A stretch of 64,000 nt of DNA, from the NCBI GenBank assembly GCA_005777235.1, contig SXND01000083.1:1-64000 (forward strand), given 5' to 3'. Position numbers and translations under genes: made by a program. The stretch's first letter is position 1; the number at the start of each line of letters is the position of its first letter. Source of the stretch: Pseudomonadota bacterium. GTDB lineage: Bacteria; Tectomicrobia; Entotheonellia; Entotheonellales; Entotheonellaceae. The notes under the pieces were generated by a model. That model searched no databases. It saw only the letters and a list, made by a program, of their open reading frames with translations, and was not told where the DNA came from. Below, one piece after another: positions 39,528-49,725 of the stretch.

Positions 39528-40301
39528 TTACGACCCCTGCGGTGCTGATTCACCTAAGAGATTAATGGTGTGCGCCATGTACCCCGCCCCGAAGCCATTA
39601 TCGATATTCACTACGGCAATCCCCGAGGCACAACTATTGAGCATGGCCAGCAGTGGCGCCAGGCCGTGAAAATGCGCCCCATACCCCACGCTGGTTGGCA
39701 CGGCAATAATCGGCTTGTCCACCAGTCCGCCGACCACGCTGGGGAGCGCGCCTTCCATCCCAGCCACCACCACAATGACACGGGCGGCGGTGAACACGGC
39801 ATGCTGGTCCAGCAGGCGGTGCAACCCGGCCACCCCCACGTCGTACACGGTCTGCACCGTACTGCCCAAGGCCCGGGCTGTGACCACCGCTTCTTCCGCC
39901 ACGGGCAGGTCAGACGTACCCGCCGCTGCCACCAAGACGATACCCTGCGTCCCGGCCTGCTGCGGGTGCTGGCGTACCGCCACCGTACGCGCTATGGCGT
40001 TGTATTCCGCCTGCGGGGCCAGGGTGAGCAGAGCTTCTGCCGCCTGCGGGGCGAGACGAGTCGCCAAAAGATCGCTGCCATGCTGTAACATGCGCTCGCC
40101 GATGGCCCGTATCTGGTCCACCGTTTTGCCCTCACCGTAGATCACTTCCGGCACGCCCTGGCGGAGACTGCGGTGATGGTCGATGCGGGCGAACCCCAGG
40201 TCTTCGTAGGGCATAAAGCGTAAGTGCTCGAGCCCAGCCTCGGGGGACACCGTGCCGTCAGCAATATGCTGTAATAGTTGAGCGACTTGTGTGCGATTCA
40301 T
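39528..40301 (-). CDS. larB: Nickel pincer cofactor biosynthesis protein LarB
   Basis: MNRTQVAQLLQHIADGTVSPEAGLEHLR...VAAAGTSDLPVAEEA...GMEGALPSVVGGLVDKPIIAVPTSVGYG. Confidence 0.93.
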   Translation of the reverse strand: MNRTQVAQLLQHIADGTVSPEAGLEHLRFMPYEDLGFARIDHHRSLRQGVPEVIYGEGKTVDQIRAIGERMLQHGSDLLATRLAPQAAEALLTLAPQAEYNAIARTVAVRQHPQQAGTQGIVLVAAAGTSDLPVAEEAVVTARALGSTVQTVYDVGVAGLHRLLDQHAVFTAARVIVVVAGMEGALPSVVGGLVDKPIIAVPTSVGYGAHFHGLAPLLAMLNSCASGIAVVNIDNGFGAGYMAHTINLLGESAPQGS

Positions 40302-41356
40302 CCTCTGGCCTCTTGCTGATCTTCGTGCTTTAAGGTGCGCTGCATCAGTGCTGTGACCGCTTCTCGTGGTCTCACCTGTCCCTGGAGGACGGCATAGACT
40401 TGCTCGGCAATTGGCATCTCCACTTGCCAACGCTGCCCCAGGGCCACCGCGGCACTGGTGGTGGTCACCCCTTCGGCCACCATCTGCATGTGTGACAAAA
40501 TATCCGCCAAGGTCTGCCCCTGGCCCAGTTGTTTCCCGACGGCGTAATTGCGGCTGAGATGCCCGGTGCAGGTCAGCACCAGGTCCCCCATGCCCGAGAG
40601 TCCGGCAAAGGTCTGCGCCTGCGCGCCCATAGCGACCCCAAGCTGGGTCATCTCGGCTAAACCGCGTGTAATCAGGGCGGCGCGGGTATTGTAGCCCAGC
40701 CGTAAACCGTCGCAGACGCCGGCGGCAAGCGCCATGACATTTTTGAGGGCGCCACCAAGCTCCACCCCCAGCACATCGGTGTTGGTATACACGCGAAAAG
40801 TCGCCGTGCTGTACAGCTGCTGCACGCTTTCCGCAACCGCGCGCTGTTGGGACGCGACAACGGCTACGGCTGGCAAGCCCTGACTCACTTCTTGGGCGAA
40901 AGTGGGGCCCGACAACACCGCCAGGCGTAAGCCTGGGCATGACGCGAGTGTCGCCTGCAAGACCTGCGACATGGTGCACAGCGAGCCGGCTTCGATACCT
41001 TTGGTGGCGCTGATCAGCAGCGCGTTCTGGGGCACGTGTGGTGCCAGCATGGCCCACACGGTGCGGACCGCATGGGAAGGCACGACGGAGACAAACGTCT
41101 CGGTCCCCGCGGTGACTGCGCGCATGTCTGCGGTGCACGTCAAGCGTGGATGGAACAGCACGCCGGGTAAATACACGGCATTCTCGCGCTCACGTGTGAG
41201 ACGCTGGGCCAGATGCGGGGATCGGACCCAGAGCCTGACTTCGTGCCCTTGTGTCGCCAGGAGTTGGGCCAAGGCCGTGCCCCATGACCCCGCGCCAATG
41301 ACGGCGACCCGTGTGGTGTGTCTCTGCTCTGCCATCTCGGCCCTCACCTCCAGCAC
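40298..41356 (-). CDS. gpsA: Glycerol-3-phosphate dehydrogenase [NAD(P)+]
   Basis: VAVIGAGSWGTALAQLLA, SATKGIE, LSGPTFAQEV, GMGDLVLTCTGHLSRN. Confidence 0.95.
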   Translation of the reverse strand: MLEVRAEMAEQRHTTRVAVIGAGSWGTALAQLLATQGHEVRLWVRSPHLAQRLTRERENAVYLPGVLFHPRLTCTADMRAVTAGTETFVSVVPSHAVRTVWAMLAPHVPQNALLISATKGIEAGSLCTMSQVLQATLASCPGLRLAVLSGPTFAQEVSQGLPAVAVVASQQRAVAESVQQLYSTATFRVYTNTDVLGVELGGALKNVMALAAGVCDGLRLGYNTRAALITRGLAEMTQLGVAMGAQAQTFAGLSGMGDLVLTCTGHLSRNYAVGKQLGQGQTLADILSHMQMVAEGVTTTSAAVALGQRWQVEMPIAEQVYAVLQGQVRPREAVTALMQRTLKHEDQQEARG

Positions 41357-41514
41357 GGCACCGTGTGCCCAGTCGAGACCACGCCTCTCTGCTCACAACG
41401 GCCCACGCGCCTCCATGCCCCTTGGCTGCCGTTCGGGGCTCCTCACGTACTTTGGGTGGATAGTGTACAGCATTATATGCGCCACAGCAGTCTGCCACGC
41501 CATAGGCGCCTCAA

Positions 41515-43137
41515 CTAGGAAATAGACGCATAGATACGGATGCTCAGTTCTTGATCCGGCATGTCATGGGGGAACGGCGTATACGGGGCGGCCCGACGCA
41601 CGGCCTTGATAAGGGCCTGATCCACAGCCGGATAACCTGACGAGCGCAGGAGCACGGCTTCGGCTAATTCGCCACTGCGGCGGACCGTAAAACCGACAAT
41701 CGGCACACCGAGAGCCCCATGATCCTGCTGCATGGCGGGCACGCTGAAGACGAGCTCAATTTTTCGCTGCATGCCGAGTAAATAGGACGCGTGTTTTAAG
41801 CCAAACGAGGCGATGGAACGATACTTACCGCCTTGGCCGTCACCTCGCCCTTCCCCAGCGCGTTCCGGGCCACGTTGGAATGTCCCTGGGGTATTGGCTG
41901 TCGGCAAGGGCAGACGCTTCTCCAGGCGTGCGAAATGCTCATCCAGGCTTTGCGTGCCACTGCCCGAGCCCTTCCCCGCTCCGGCGCGCTCTTGGGGACT
42001 GCGCTGCATCATGGCCAGTTCTTCTGCCGCACTTAAGCGCCGTCGCCGCTGTTCCTCTGCTGGAGAGGAGCGTGGTGCTGGGGAGGACGGCGCGGCTGGA
42101 GCAGCCTCACTCGGGGGCAGCGTTGCCCGCCGCCTGCTCTCCAGTGGAGGTGGAGAGGCGGCAGGTGGTGTGGGGGTCGACCGTGCCGGTGGCACACGCA
42201 CACTGGGAGGCACGGCGGCCTGGCGCGACTCTTCAGCCGGAGGCTGGGGTGGCGCCAGCGGCCGCGGGGGGACTGGTGCCTGGGCCACCGGGGGACTGGG
42301 CGGCGTGTCAGGGCGCCGCTTCGTTTCGACAGGCGCTCGTGGCGGCGTCGGTGGCACCAGACGCGGTGGCGGCGCGGGCTTTGATCGTGGGACGGGTACC
42401 GGCGGTGTCGGCGGCGACGGGGCTTCATACCGAGCCACCGGGGGCGCGGGCTTTGGTGGTGCGGTGTCCGCCGCTGCTGGCGGTAGGCTCGCCTGCGGCG
42501 GCGCAGCGGGTGTCGCCTGAGCCGGTGCCGCAGGCTCGGAGGCCTCCGGGGCTGGCATGGCGGCGGTCTCCTCGGCCTCAGGTGACGGCGGTTGACGCAC
42601 GCTGTAGCGTTCTGGGACCGGAATGTCCAGCGGCATGGCGCGTGGCTGTTCCCCAGACGGCTTGTGTGTCCCACCGTCGCCAGGGCCGATGTCCTGGGCT
42701 TTACTGTTATAGCGCGAGAGTAGTTGCGCATCGTCAGGAGACTCTTCACGCACAGGCTTCGGCAAATCGACAATCGTGCCGCCCCTGGCCGGTGGCTTGG
42801 TCAGCTTGGGCGTGGTGGATTCAGGCACCCGTGGGGCTGGCGGTGGCTTGGGCGCTTCCGGCACGCTCTGCCGTGGCGGGGCCTCTGGAAGCCTCGCCAC
42901 GGATTCCGGTCGTTGGGTGACCTGTGGGCGAGGCTGCGCTGGCTCCTGAGCTGGGAGGCTCGGTGGCACTTCGAGCATGCGCACCGCAATAGGCGTCTCC
43001 GGCATGACAGGCGTTGGGCGTGTCGCTCCAGTCGGCGGGTGCAAACGCCACACGCTGAGCACGACAAAGTGCACGAGCACGGAGAGCACGAGAGAGCGCC
43101 GGAGGTGAGAGCGATTCATGCGTATCTCAGCAGTCAA
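41515..43137 (-). CDS. TonB family energy transducer, proline-rich
   Basis: Single N-terminal TM, long P-rich linker, C-terminal GFTVRRSGELAEAVLLRSSGYPAVDQALIKAVRRAAPYTPFP. Confidence 0.88.
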   Translation of the reverse strand: MTAEIRMNRSHLRRSLVLSVLVHFVVLSVWRLHPPTGATRPTPVMPETPIAVRMLEVPPSLPAQEPAQPRPQVTQRPESVARLPEAPPRQSVPEAPKPPPAPRVPESTTPKLTKPPARGGTIVDLPKPVREESPDDAQLLSRYNSKAQDIGPGDGGTHKPSGEQPRAMPLDIPVPERYSVRQPPSPEAEETAAMPAPEASEPAAPAQATPAAPPQASLPPAAADTAPPKPAPPVARYEAPSPPTPPVPVPRSKPAPPPRLVPPTPPRAPVETKRRPDTPPSPPVAQAPVPPRPLAPPQPPAEESRQAAVPPSVRVPPARSTPTPPAASPPPLESRRRATLPPSEAAPAAPSSPAPRSSPAEEQRRRRLSAAEELAMMQRSPQERAGAGKGSGSGTQSLDEHFARLEKRLPLPTANTPGTFQRGPERAGEGRGDGQGGKYRSIASFGLKHASYLLGMQRKIELVFSVPAMQQDHGALGVPIVGFTVRRSGELAEAVLLRSSGYPAVDQALIKAVRRAAPYTPFPHDMPDQELSIRIYASIS

Positions 43138-43196
43138 AGGGCCGGTCTATGCGACAGAGACGCAGGCTAGACAACGTTGGGGGAAGTCCAGAAGGC

Positions 43197-43574
<378 letters not shown>

Positions 43575-44855
43575 TCATGCTGAGACGCGTTGTAGAGCCC
43601 GATACCCAATGTCACGTCGGTAATGCACACCTGGCCACCGCAGGGACGCCGCCGCTTCGTAGGCCCGCGCAATCGCCGTGCCTAACGTCGCGGCGCGTGT
43701 CGTCACCCCAAGCACCCGGCCACCGTTGGTGACCAGCTGCCCGGCCCGCGCCGCTGTCCCGGCGTGGAAGACCCAGGTGTCTTCCAGATGCGCCGCCTCT
43801 TCCAGACCGGTGATGGAGGCGCCGGTGGCATAGGACGCAGGGTAGCCCTCGGTAGCCATGACGACGCACACGGCCGCATCGTCACGGTACTCGGCCTGCA
43901 AGTTGCCTAACGTGCCACGGGCCGCCCCGACGAGCAAAGGCAAGAGATCGTTGTGAAGCCGCACGAGGAGCGGCTGTGTCTCTGGGTCGCCAAAGCGCAC
44001 GTTAAATTCGATCACGTACGGACGCCCGTCCACAATCATCAATCCAGCATAGAGTAGCCCGCGATAGGGCGTGCCACGCGCCGCCATGCCACGGACTGTC
44101 GGCGTCATAATTTCCGTCATGATCCGCTGATGCAAGGCCGCCGTGATCACTGGCGCTGGTGAGTACGCCCCCATACCCCCAGTATTCGGCCCGCGATCAC
44201 CATCATAGAGGCGTTTGTGATCTTGCGCTGGAGCCAGCGGTAGAATCGTCTCCCCATCGACCAACACCTGGAAGGAGGCTTCCTCACCCTCCAAAAACTC
44301 TTCTAACACGACCCGACAACCGGCCTCGCCAAAGATGCGCAGGTGCATCGCCTCGTACACCGCCTGGAGGGCTTCCGCCTGCGTCTGACAGACGGTCACC
44401 CCTTTGCCGGCGGCGAGACCATCGGCCTTCACCACCAACGGGGCCTCATGGGCACGAATATAGGCCTGCGCTGGCGCCAGGTCGTCAAAAATCGCCGCCT
44501 CCGAGGTCGGGATACCCTCGGCCCACATAAAGCGTTTGGCAAAGGATTTACTGGCTTCGAGTTGCGCCGCCGCCTGGGTCGGGCCAAAGACATGGAGGTG
44601 ATGCGCCGCCAAGGCGTCGGTGAGCCCCAGGGCGAGCGGCAGTTCTGGACCAACGACGGTGAGATCAATGCCCTCCGCCACGGCAAAACGTTGCAGGCCC
44701 GCGATATCGTCCACGGCCAGTGGGATATTTTCGGCCTGCTGACCCGTGCCGGCATTGCCCGGAGCGCAGTAGAGTTGCTGGACGTGCGGGCTCTGGGCCA
44801 ATTTCCACACCAGGGCATGCTCACGGCCCCCGCTACCGACCACCAGTACTTTCAC
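43575..44855 (-). CDS. purD: Phosphoribosylamine--glycine ligase
   Basis: MKVLVVGSGGREHALVWKLAQSP...DHKRLYDGDRGPNTGGMGAYSPAP. Confidence 0.96.
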   Translation of the reverse strand: MKVLVVGSGGREHALVWKLAQSPHVQQLYCAPGNAGTGQQAENIPLAVDDIAGLQRFAVAEGIDLTVVGPELPLALGLTDALAAHHLHVFGPTQAAAQLEASKSFAKRFMWAEGIPTSEAAIFDDLAPAQAYIRAHEAPLVVKADGLAAGKGVTVCQTQAEALQAVYEAMHLRIFGEAGCRVVLEEFLEGEEASFQVLVDGETILPLAPAQDHKRLYDGDRGPNTGGMGAYSPAPVITAALHQRIMTEIMTPTVRGMAARGTPYRGLLYAGLMIVDGRPYVIEFNVRFGDPETQPLLVRLHNDLLPLLVGAARGTLGNLQAEYRDDAAVCVVMATEGYPASYATGASITGLEEAAHLEDTWVFHAGTAARAGQLVTNGGRVLGVTTRAATLGTAIARAYEAAASLRWPGVHYRRDIGYRALQRVSA

Positions 44856-45634
44856 CGGCTCCCCTCCCTTGCCGTAGCGTCCTCGACGGGCTCAAGCGCG
44901 CCTAGACTGTAACGGATAATGCCCGTGAGCACAATTGCCGCTGTTTCGGTGCGGAGCCGCTGCGCTCCCAGGCTAACGGTCGTAAAACCGTGTACCCGCG
45001 CCACTGCCACTTCTTGACTCGTCAGGCCACCTTCCGGCCCGACGACGACCACCACAGGACTCTGCCCGGCATGATGCGTCAACACGTCTCGTAAGCCGGT
45101 ACGTTGCTCTTCCTCCCAGCAGACGATTTTGACGGGCGCACTGGTGTAGCGTTGACAGAAGTCCGCCAACGTCATGGGTGCCTGCACGCCGAGGAGCGTG
45201 CGCCGCCCACATTGCCGGGCTGCTGCCGCCGCGATCCGTTGCCAGCGCCCCATCTTGCCGCCGAGGCGCTCTGGGGCTTCACGCACGACCGTGCGGTCGG
45301 TATAGAGTGGCACCAGAGTCGTCAAGCCCACTTCGGAGCATTTTTCGACAATGAGATCCATCTTGGAGCCCTTGGGGAAGCCTTGTCCGAGGATCACGGG
45401 CGGTGCGGCCTGATGGGATGCGCCGAGGAAGGCGAGCCGTTCCCCCTGGACGTGTGTGGCCGAGAGGGTCGTCAAACGGAGGAGGCATTCTTGCCCGCTG
45501 CCGTCAAAGGCCGTCAACGTATCCCCGACCCGCAGCCGCAGGACATGCGTCACATAGTGGGCCACAGCGTCAGGGAAGATGAGTGTGGTCTGGTTGAGCG
45601 CCCCCGGCGGCACGCAGACACGATGCACCTCCAT
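44852..45634 (-). CDS. rsmE: 16S rRNA (uracil1498-N3)-methyltransferase
   Basis: MEVHRVCVPPGALNQ..., VVVVGPEGGLTSQEVAVA, SLGAQRLRTETAAIVLTGI. Confidence 0.92.
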   Translation of the reverse strand: MEVHRVCVPPGALNQTTLIFPDAVAHYVTHVLRLRVGDTLTAFDGSGQECLLRLTTLSATHVQGERLAFLGASHQAAPPVILGQGFPKGSKMDLIVEKCSEVGLTTLVPLYTDRTVVREAPERLGGKMGRWQRIAAAAARQCGRRTLLGVQAPMTLADFCQRYTSAPVKIVCWEEEQRTGLRDVLTHHAGQSPVVVVVGPEGGLTSQEVAVARVHGFTTVSLGAQRLRTETAAIVLTGIIRYSLGALEPVEDATAREGSR

Positions 45635-45639
45635 AGGGT

Positions 45640-46581
45640 TCACGTCAGAGGGGTGGGGGGCACGCCGTCTCCAGCACGCCGTAACGCCAAGGCGACCCAG
45701 CCGTCTTCCTCCACGCGGTGCTGCACGGCAAAGCCTGCCTGCTCCACCGCTAGGAGCATGGTCGGCTCTTGGGCGGTGATGATGCCCGAGAGCAACAGCA
45801 GGCCACCGGGCGTCAGCATGGGCGCCAACGATGGCAGCATCTCGACCAGTGGCCCCAGGTAGATATTCGCCACAATGCACGGAAACTGGCCCGTGACCTG
45901 CGGCCAGGAGCCCTGGAGAAACCGCACGCGCTCTTGCAAGCCATTCAGCGCCGCGTTTTCCAGCGCCACCGGCAGGGCCTGGCTATCCATATCCACGCCG
46001 ACAGCCTGGGACCAACCAAGTTGCAACGCCGCCAGACTCAAAATCCCGGAGCCACAGCCGACATCGAGCACGGTGCTCCCCTGATACGCCGCCGCGTAGG
46101 CAATCAGTAGCAGGAGACAGAGATGCGTACTGGGATGCGTCCCTGTGCCAAACGCTGGGCCCGGATTCAGCGTCAGACAGGTGAGATGCGCGGGGACGGG
46201 TGCGGTCTCCCAGGGTGGGCGGATGAGCAGACGTTCTCCGAGGCACAGCGGCTGGAAGAACTGTTGCCAGCGCGTGAGATAATCGTCGTTGGGGACTGGG
46301 CGGGTGTGGAGCTGCGCCCCCACGCCATCCTCCCCCAGGCCCGTGAGCCAGTCCTGGAGGGCGGTGAGATGCTGCGGCAGGAGCGCATCACACGGGAGCG
46401 CCCCGTGCACGACCGTCCATATGGCCGCGGAGGGGTCAGTGACGAGACAGGGGTCGCGCTGGGGATCGAGCCTTGTCTGCTCATAGAAGACCACCGCCGT
46501 GGAGCCCAGTTCCTGCAGAGAGGCGCTGGCAGCATCACTCACGCTCTCAGGTACTTGCAGATAAATATCCCACCATTGCAT
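45640..46581 (-). CDS. prmA: Ribosomal protein L11 methyltransferase
   Basis: LTLNPGPAFGTGTHPSTHLCLLLL, VLDVGCGSGILSLAALQLG, IVANIYLGPL. Confidence 0.93.
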   Translation of the reverse strand: MQWWDIYLQVPESVSDAASASLQELGSTAVVFYEQTRLDPQRDPCLVTDPSAAIWTVVHGALPCDALLPQHLTALQDWLTGLGEDGVGAQLHTRPVPNDDYLTRWQQFFQPLCLGERLLIRPPWETAPVPAHLTCLTLNPGPAFGTGTHPSTHLCLLLLIAYAAAYQGSTVLDVGCGSGILSLAALQLGWSQAVGVDMDSQALPVALENAALNGLQERVRFLQGSWPQVTGQFPCIVANIYLGPLVEMLPSLAPMLTPGGLLLLSGIITAQEPTMLLAVEQAGFAVQHRVEEDGWVALALRRAGDGVPPTPLT

Positions 46582-46615
46582 ATATTGCCATACGCTGCAC
46601 TACCGTGGGCAGCCC

Positions 46616-47680
46616 TTAGCCTTGTGAGAGTATTTGACTGACGATCGTGGCGGTGTGATCGACGAGGGCCATGATCCGTGGGTAGACCATGCGTTTGGGG
46701 CCCACCACCCCCAGGACACCGAGCGTATGATTGTCGTAGCTATAGGTATGCGTGACAAAGCTACACTCACGCATATCTTTGAACGGTGTCTCAGAGCCGA
46801 GAATGACATGCACGCCCGAGGCATCCAAACATTTATCGAGGAGGCTGATGAGACGATTCTTCTCTTCAAACGCTTTGAACAGCTCTTTCATCTGCTCAAG
46901 ATTCGCGACGAATTCTGGCTGATCCATAATGTTCGCCGTCCCGCCCAGGTAAATATCACTTTCCCCTTCGGCAGTCTCGGCAAAGGTTTTGGCACCCACG
47001 CTCAGGGCTTGTTGCTCCAGATGCGCGTACTGGGCTTTTTCCTCGGTGATACGGTCTAGGACATACTGCCGGATCGTGTGCAACGGTTGCCCAGAGAATT
47101 CTTGATTTAGATAATTGGCAATTTGATGCAACTCATCCTGTGATATCTCTTCCTCAAGCATGATCAGCTTATTATGTACCATGCCAGATTCCATCACGAA
47201 AATCGCCAGTACCTGTCGACCACGAATGATCACAAATTCAACGCGCTTGAACAGCGTGATAGAAAAAATATATAAGACAATGCCTGCATAGCGTGAAATC
47301 TCCGACAGCAGCCGGGAGGTCGCGGCCATCACCTCATCCACTTCGCCATGATAGGGGGCGTAATGCTGCGAGATGCGGAGAAAGTCTTCCTGGCTGAGCG
47401 CATCAATCTCGCGGAGATTATCGACATAAAAACGATAGCCCTGATCCGTCGGCATCCGTCCCGCTGAGGTGTGCGGATGTTCGAGAAACCCCAGCTCTTC
47501 CAAGTCCGACATGATATTGCGAATGGTGGCCGGACTCAGACCAAAATCAAAGCGTTTCGAGATCGTACGTGAACCGACCGGCTCTCCGGTATGGATAAAG
47601 CTATGAATGACAGCCATCAAGATCTTTCGCGTACGCTCATCCAGTTCTTCAGGAGCTAGACGTTCTCGCATACACGCCAT
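46616..47680 (-). CDS. hrcA: Heat-inducible transcription repressor HrcA
   Basis: GEPVGSRTISKRFDFGLSPATIRNIMSDLEELGFLEHPHTSAGRMPTDQGYRFYVD. Confidence 0.96.
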   Translation of the reverse strand: MACMRERLAPEELDERTRKILMAVIHSFIHTGEPVGSRTISKRFDFGLSPATIRNIMSDLEELGFLEHPHTSAGRMPTDQGYRFYVDNLREIDALSQEDFLRISQHYAPYHGEVDEVMAATSRLLSEISRYAGIVLYIFSITLFKRVEFVIIRGRQVLAIFVMESGMVHNKLIMLEEEISQDELHQIANYLNQEFSGQPLHTIRQYVLDRITEEKAQYAHLEQQALSVGAKTFAETAEGESDIYLGGTANIMDQPEFVANLEQMKELFKAFEEKNRLISLLDKCLDASGVHVILGSETPFKDMRECSFVTHTYSYDNHTLGVLGVVGPKRMVYPRIMALVDHTATIVSQILSQG

Positions 47681-48730
47681 CCTTCCGCGCGTCCAGCGCT
47701 CAACGTATCGACCGCTTTATCAGTATTCCCACAGAAAGCCGGGCAAGGGGGCTGCCGTCTTTAGGCGGCAGGAGAATGGCCCGTGGGCCGGTAGGCCCAG
47801 GGCTTTTTCTTGCCCGTGCAATGTTGGTCCATGGTTACTGGCCCTCTGTCCACCGTGTGTGCAGGGTCTCTACTAGGCATGCTATGCGATACTTACCCCG
47901 CCTGATATTCCAGCCGAGCGTACGGAGCCTGCCCCCGCAGGATTCCTCTGACGTCGGGGCGTCCTCTCGCGGTACAGAGCCAGCCCCAGGCTGACGGACC
48001 GGCATGCACGGTCGGTACAGTGCGCAGCAATACGCCCAGCCTGCAACTGCGGATGGGCTGTCTGGCTCGCAGCGGGTCGCAGACACACCTATGCTGCACA
48101 GGCAGCCAACCGGCCCTCGGTGGGAATGCGCTACGAGGAGACAGGCTGCACGAGAGGTCGTTTTGGAAAGTTCGGCGGTTCGGAAGTGAGTCGCTCCGCC
48201 TGTACGATGATGCCTCCGCACGAACAAGCCGCCTGCTTGAGCTAGCGGCTTGTTGACCCTCACAGGACTATTCTTCCTGCGTTGCTCAGTGTAGCATTTG
48301 AACCTCCCCATGCCTCAAGGCAGGGGATTCCAGACGCCGGATCACTCCGGATTTCGTGGGCTATTCCAGCCCCATGGGGGACAGATCTCGCCACCACACT
48401 CGTGGCACCCACCCCCCACTTACCAGCCCGCTTCCCTCGCGACCTCGCCTGTCAAAGCACCAGGATGCGGTGCCGTTCGGCGTGTTGACCGCGAGTATAC
48501 CCGTTCTTGCTCCGCTCGCCAAGGGTCGCGGGGGCTTGCCGCCCCACGCAGCCTTGGTGCGGTGCCCCAACGACCGCTTGACCCCATGTCTCAAGCCAGG
48601 AGGTTGCGCGGTCGCTTTGCTCATCCCTGACAATACGACTAGTTTCTGAGTCGTAGGCGCGGTATGCTCAAGGCTCTGCCCTGGGGGATACCCCGACTAT
48701 GCACGCTGATGTTCATTCCAAGGAGCCTCC

Positions 48731-49717
48731 GTGGCTTTCTGCACCATTCTTGGCCAAGAACACGCCATCGCGTTGTTGCAGCAGGTGTTGCAGAGCACTC
48801 GTCTCGGCCATGCCTACCTCTTCTACGGTCCCAGCGGGGTGGGGAAACGACTGACCGCCTTGGAGTTTGCCAAAGCGCTCACGTGCCCGACACCGCTCCC
48901 CGATGCCTGTGATGCCTGCCCCGCTTGCCATAAAATCACGGCCGGCAATCATCCCGATGTCGTCTGCGTCGGCCCGGAGGGCACGTCCCTGCGTATCGAA
49001 CACATTCGCGCCGTGCAGCATCGTCTGAGCTACCAACCCTACGAGAGTCAACGCACGATCATCGTCCTCGATGGGTGTGAGAGCTTAACACCCCCGGCGG
49101 CCAATGCGCTGCTCAAAACCTTAGAGGAGCCACCCGAGAGCGCCCTCCTGCTACTGGTCACGGGGAAGAAAGACGCGCTCCCCTTAACGATACTCTCACG
49201 CTGCCAGCCCATTGCGTTTCGCCCCCTGGCGCCCGCCCATATGCGCACCATCTTACGCCAGCAAGGCGTGGAGCCGCACACGGCCGACCTCGCGGCCACG
49301 CTGGCGGAAGGCCGCCTCGACACCTGGCTCCAGGCGGATATGGCGCAGAGGCTGGCGCGGCGACAGGACGCCTACCTCTTGCTCCGTGATCACGGGCATC
49401 CCAACGAGACCCCGCTCTTTCTCCTCGCCCGCCAATGGGCCGGCTCACGGGAACAATGCGAAGCCATGCTCCATTGGCTCGTGCTCTTTTGCCGTGATCT
49501 CGTGCTGCTGCAAGTCACCCCGACCCCGGCGCTCTACAATGCCGATCTCCGCGACGAACTCGTCACCTTAGCCCACACGCTTACCGTCGAACCGCTCCTC
49601 AGCTTCTTTACCCTGCTGAGCCAGCTCCAACAGTATCTGGCGCAAAATGTCAACCCGCAGTTGATCTTTGAACAACTGGTCTTACACCTCCAGCAGTTGT
49701 TCCCCCCACGGGTCTGA
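48731..49717 (+). CDS. holB: DNA polymerase III subunit delta'
   Basis: HAYLFYGPSGVGKRLTALEFAKAL, zinc-type CDACPACHKI, LLKTLEEPPESALLLLVT. Confidence 0.9.
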   Translation: MAFCTILGQEHAIALLQQVLQSTRLGHAYLFYGPSGVGKRLTALEFAKALTCPTPLPDACDACPACHKITAGNHPDVVCVGPEGTSLRIEHIRAVQHRLSYQPYESQRTIIVLDGCESLTPPAANALLKTLEEPPESALLLLVTGKKDALPLTILSRCQPIAFRPLAPAHMRTILRQQGVEPHTADLAATLAEGRLDTWLQADMAQRLARRQDAYLLLRDHGHPNETPLFLLARQWAGSREQCEAMLHWLVLFCRDLVLLQVTPTPALYNADLRDELVTLAHTLTVEPLLSFFTLLSQLQQYLAQNVNPQLIFEQLVLHLQQLFPPRV

Positions 49718-49725
49718 ATGGTGTC

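Noticed and set aside
41813-42920. Plus-strand ORFs rich in G/A opposite the tonB gene
   Set aside because: Shadow frames of the proline-rich TonB linker.
47681-47760. CIRCE operator upstream of hrcA
   Set aside because: No TTAGCACTC-N9-GAGTGCTAA-like sequence found.
47835-48650. Possible tnpB remnant between hrcA and holB
   Set aside because: Only a hairpin resembling an element end (48303-48333) was seen; no convincing TnpB motif, so no feature called.
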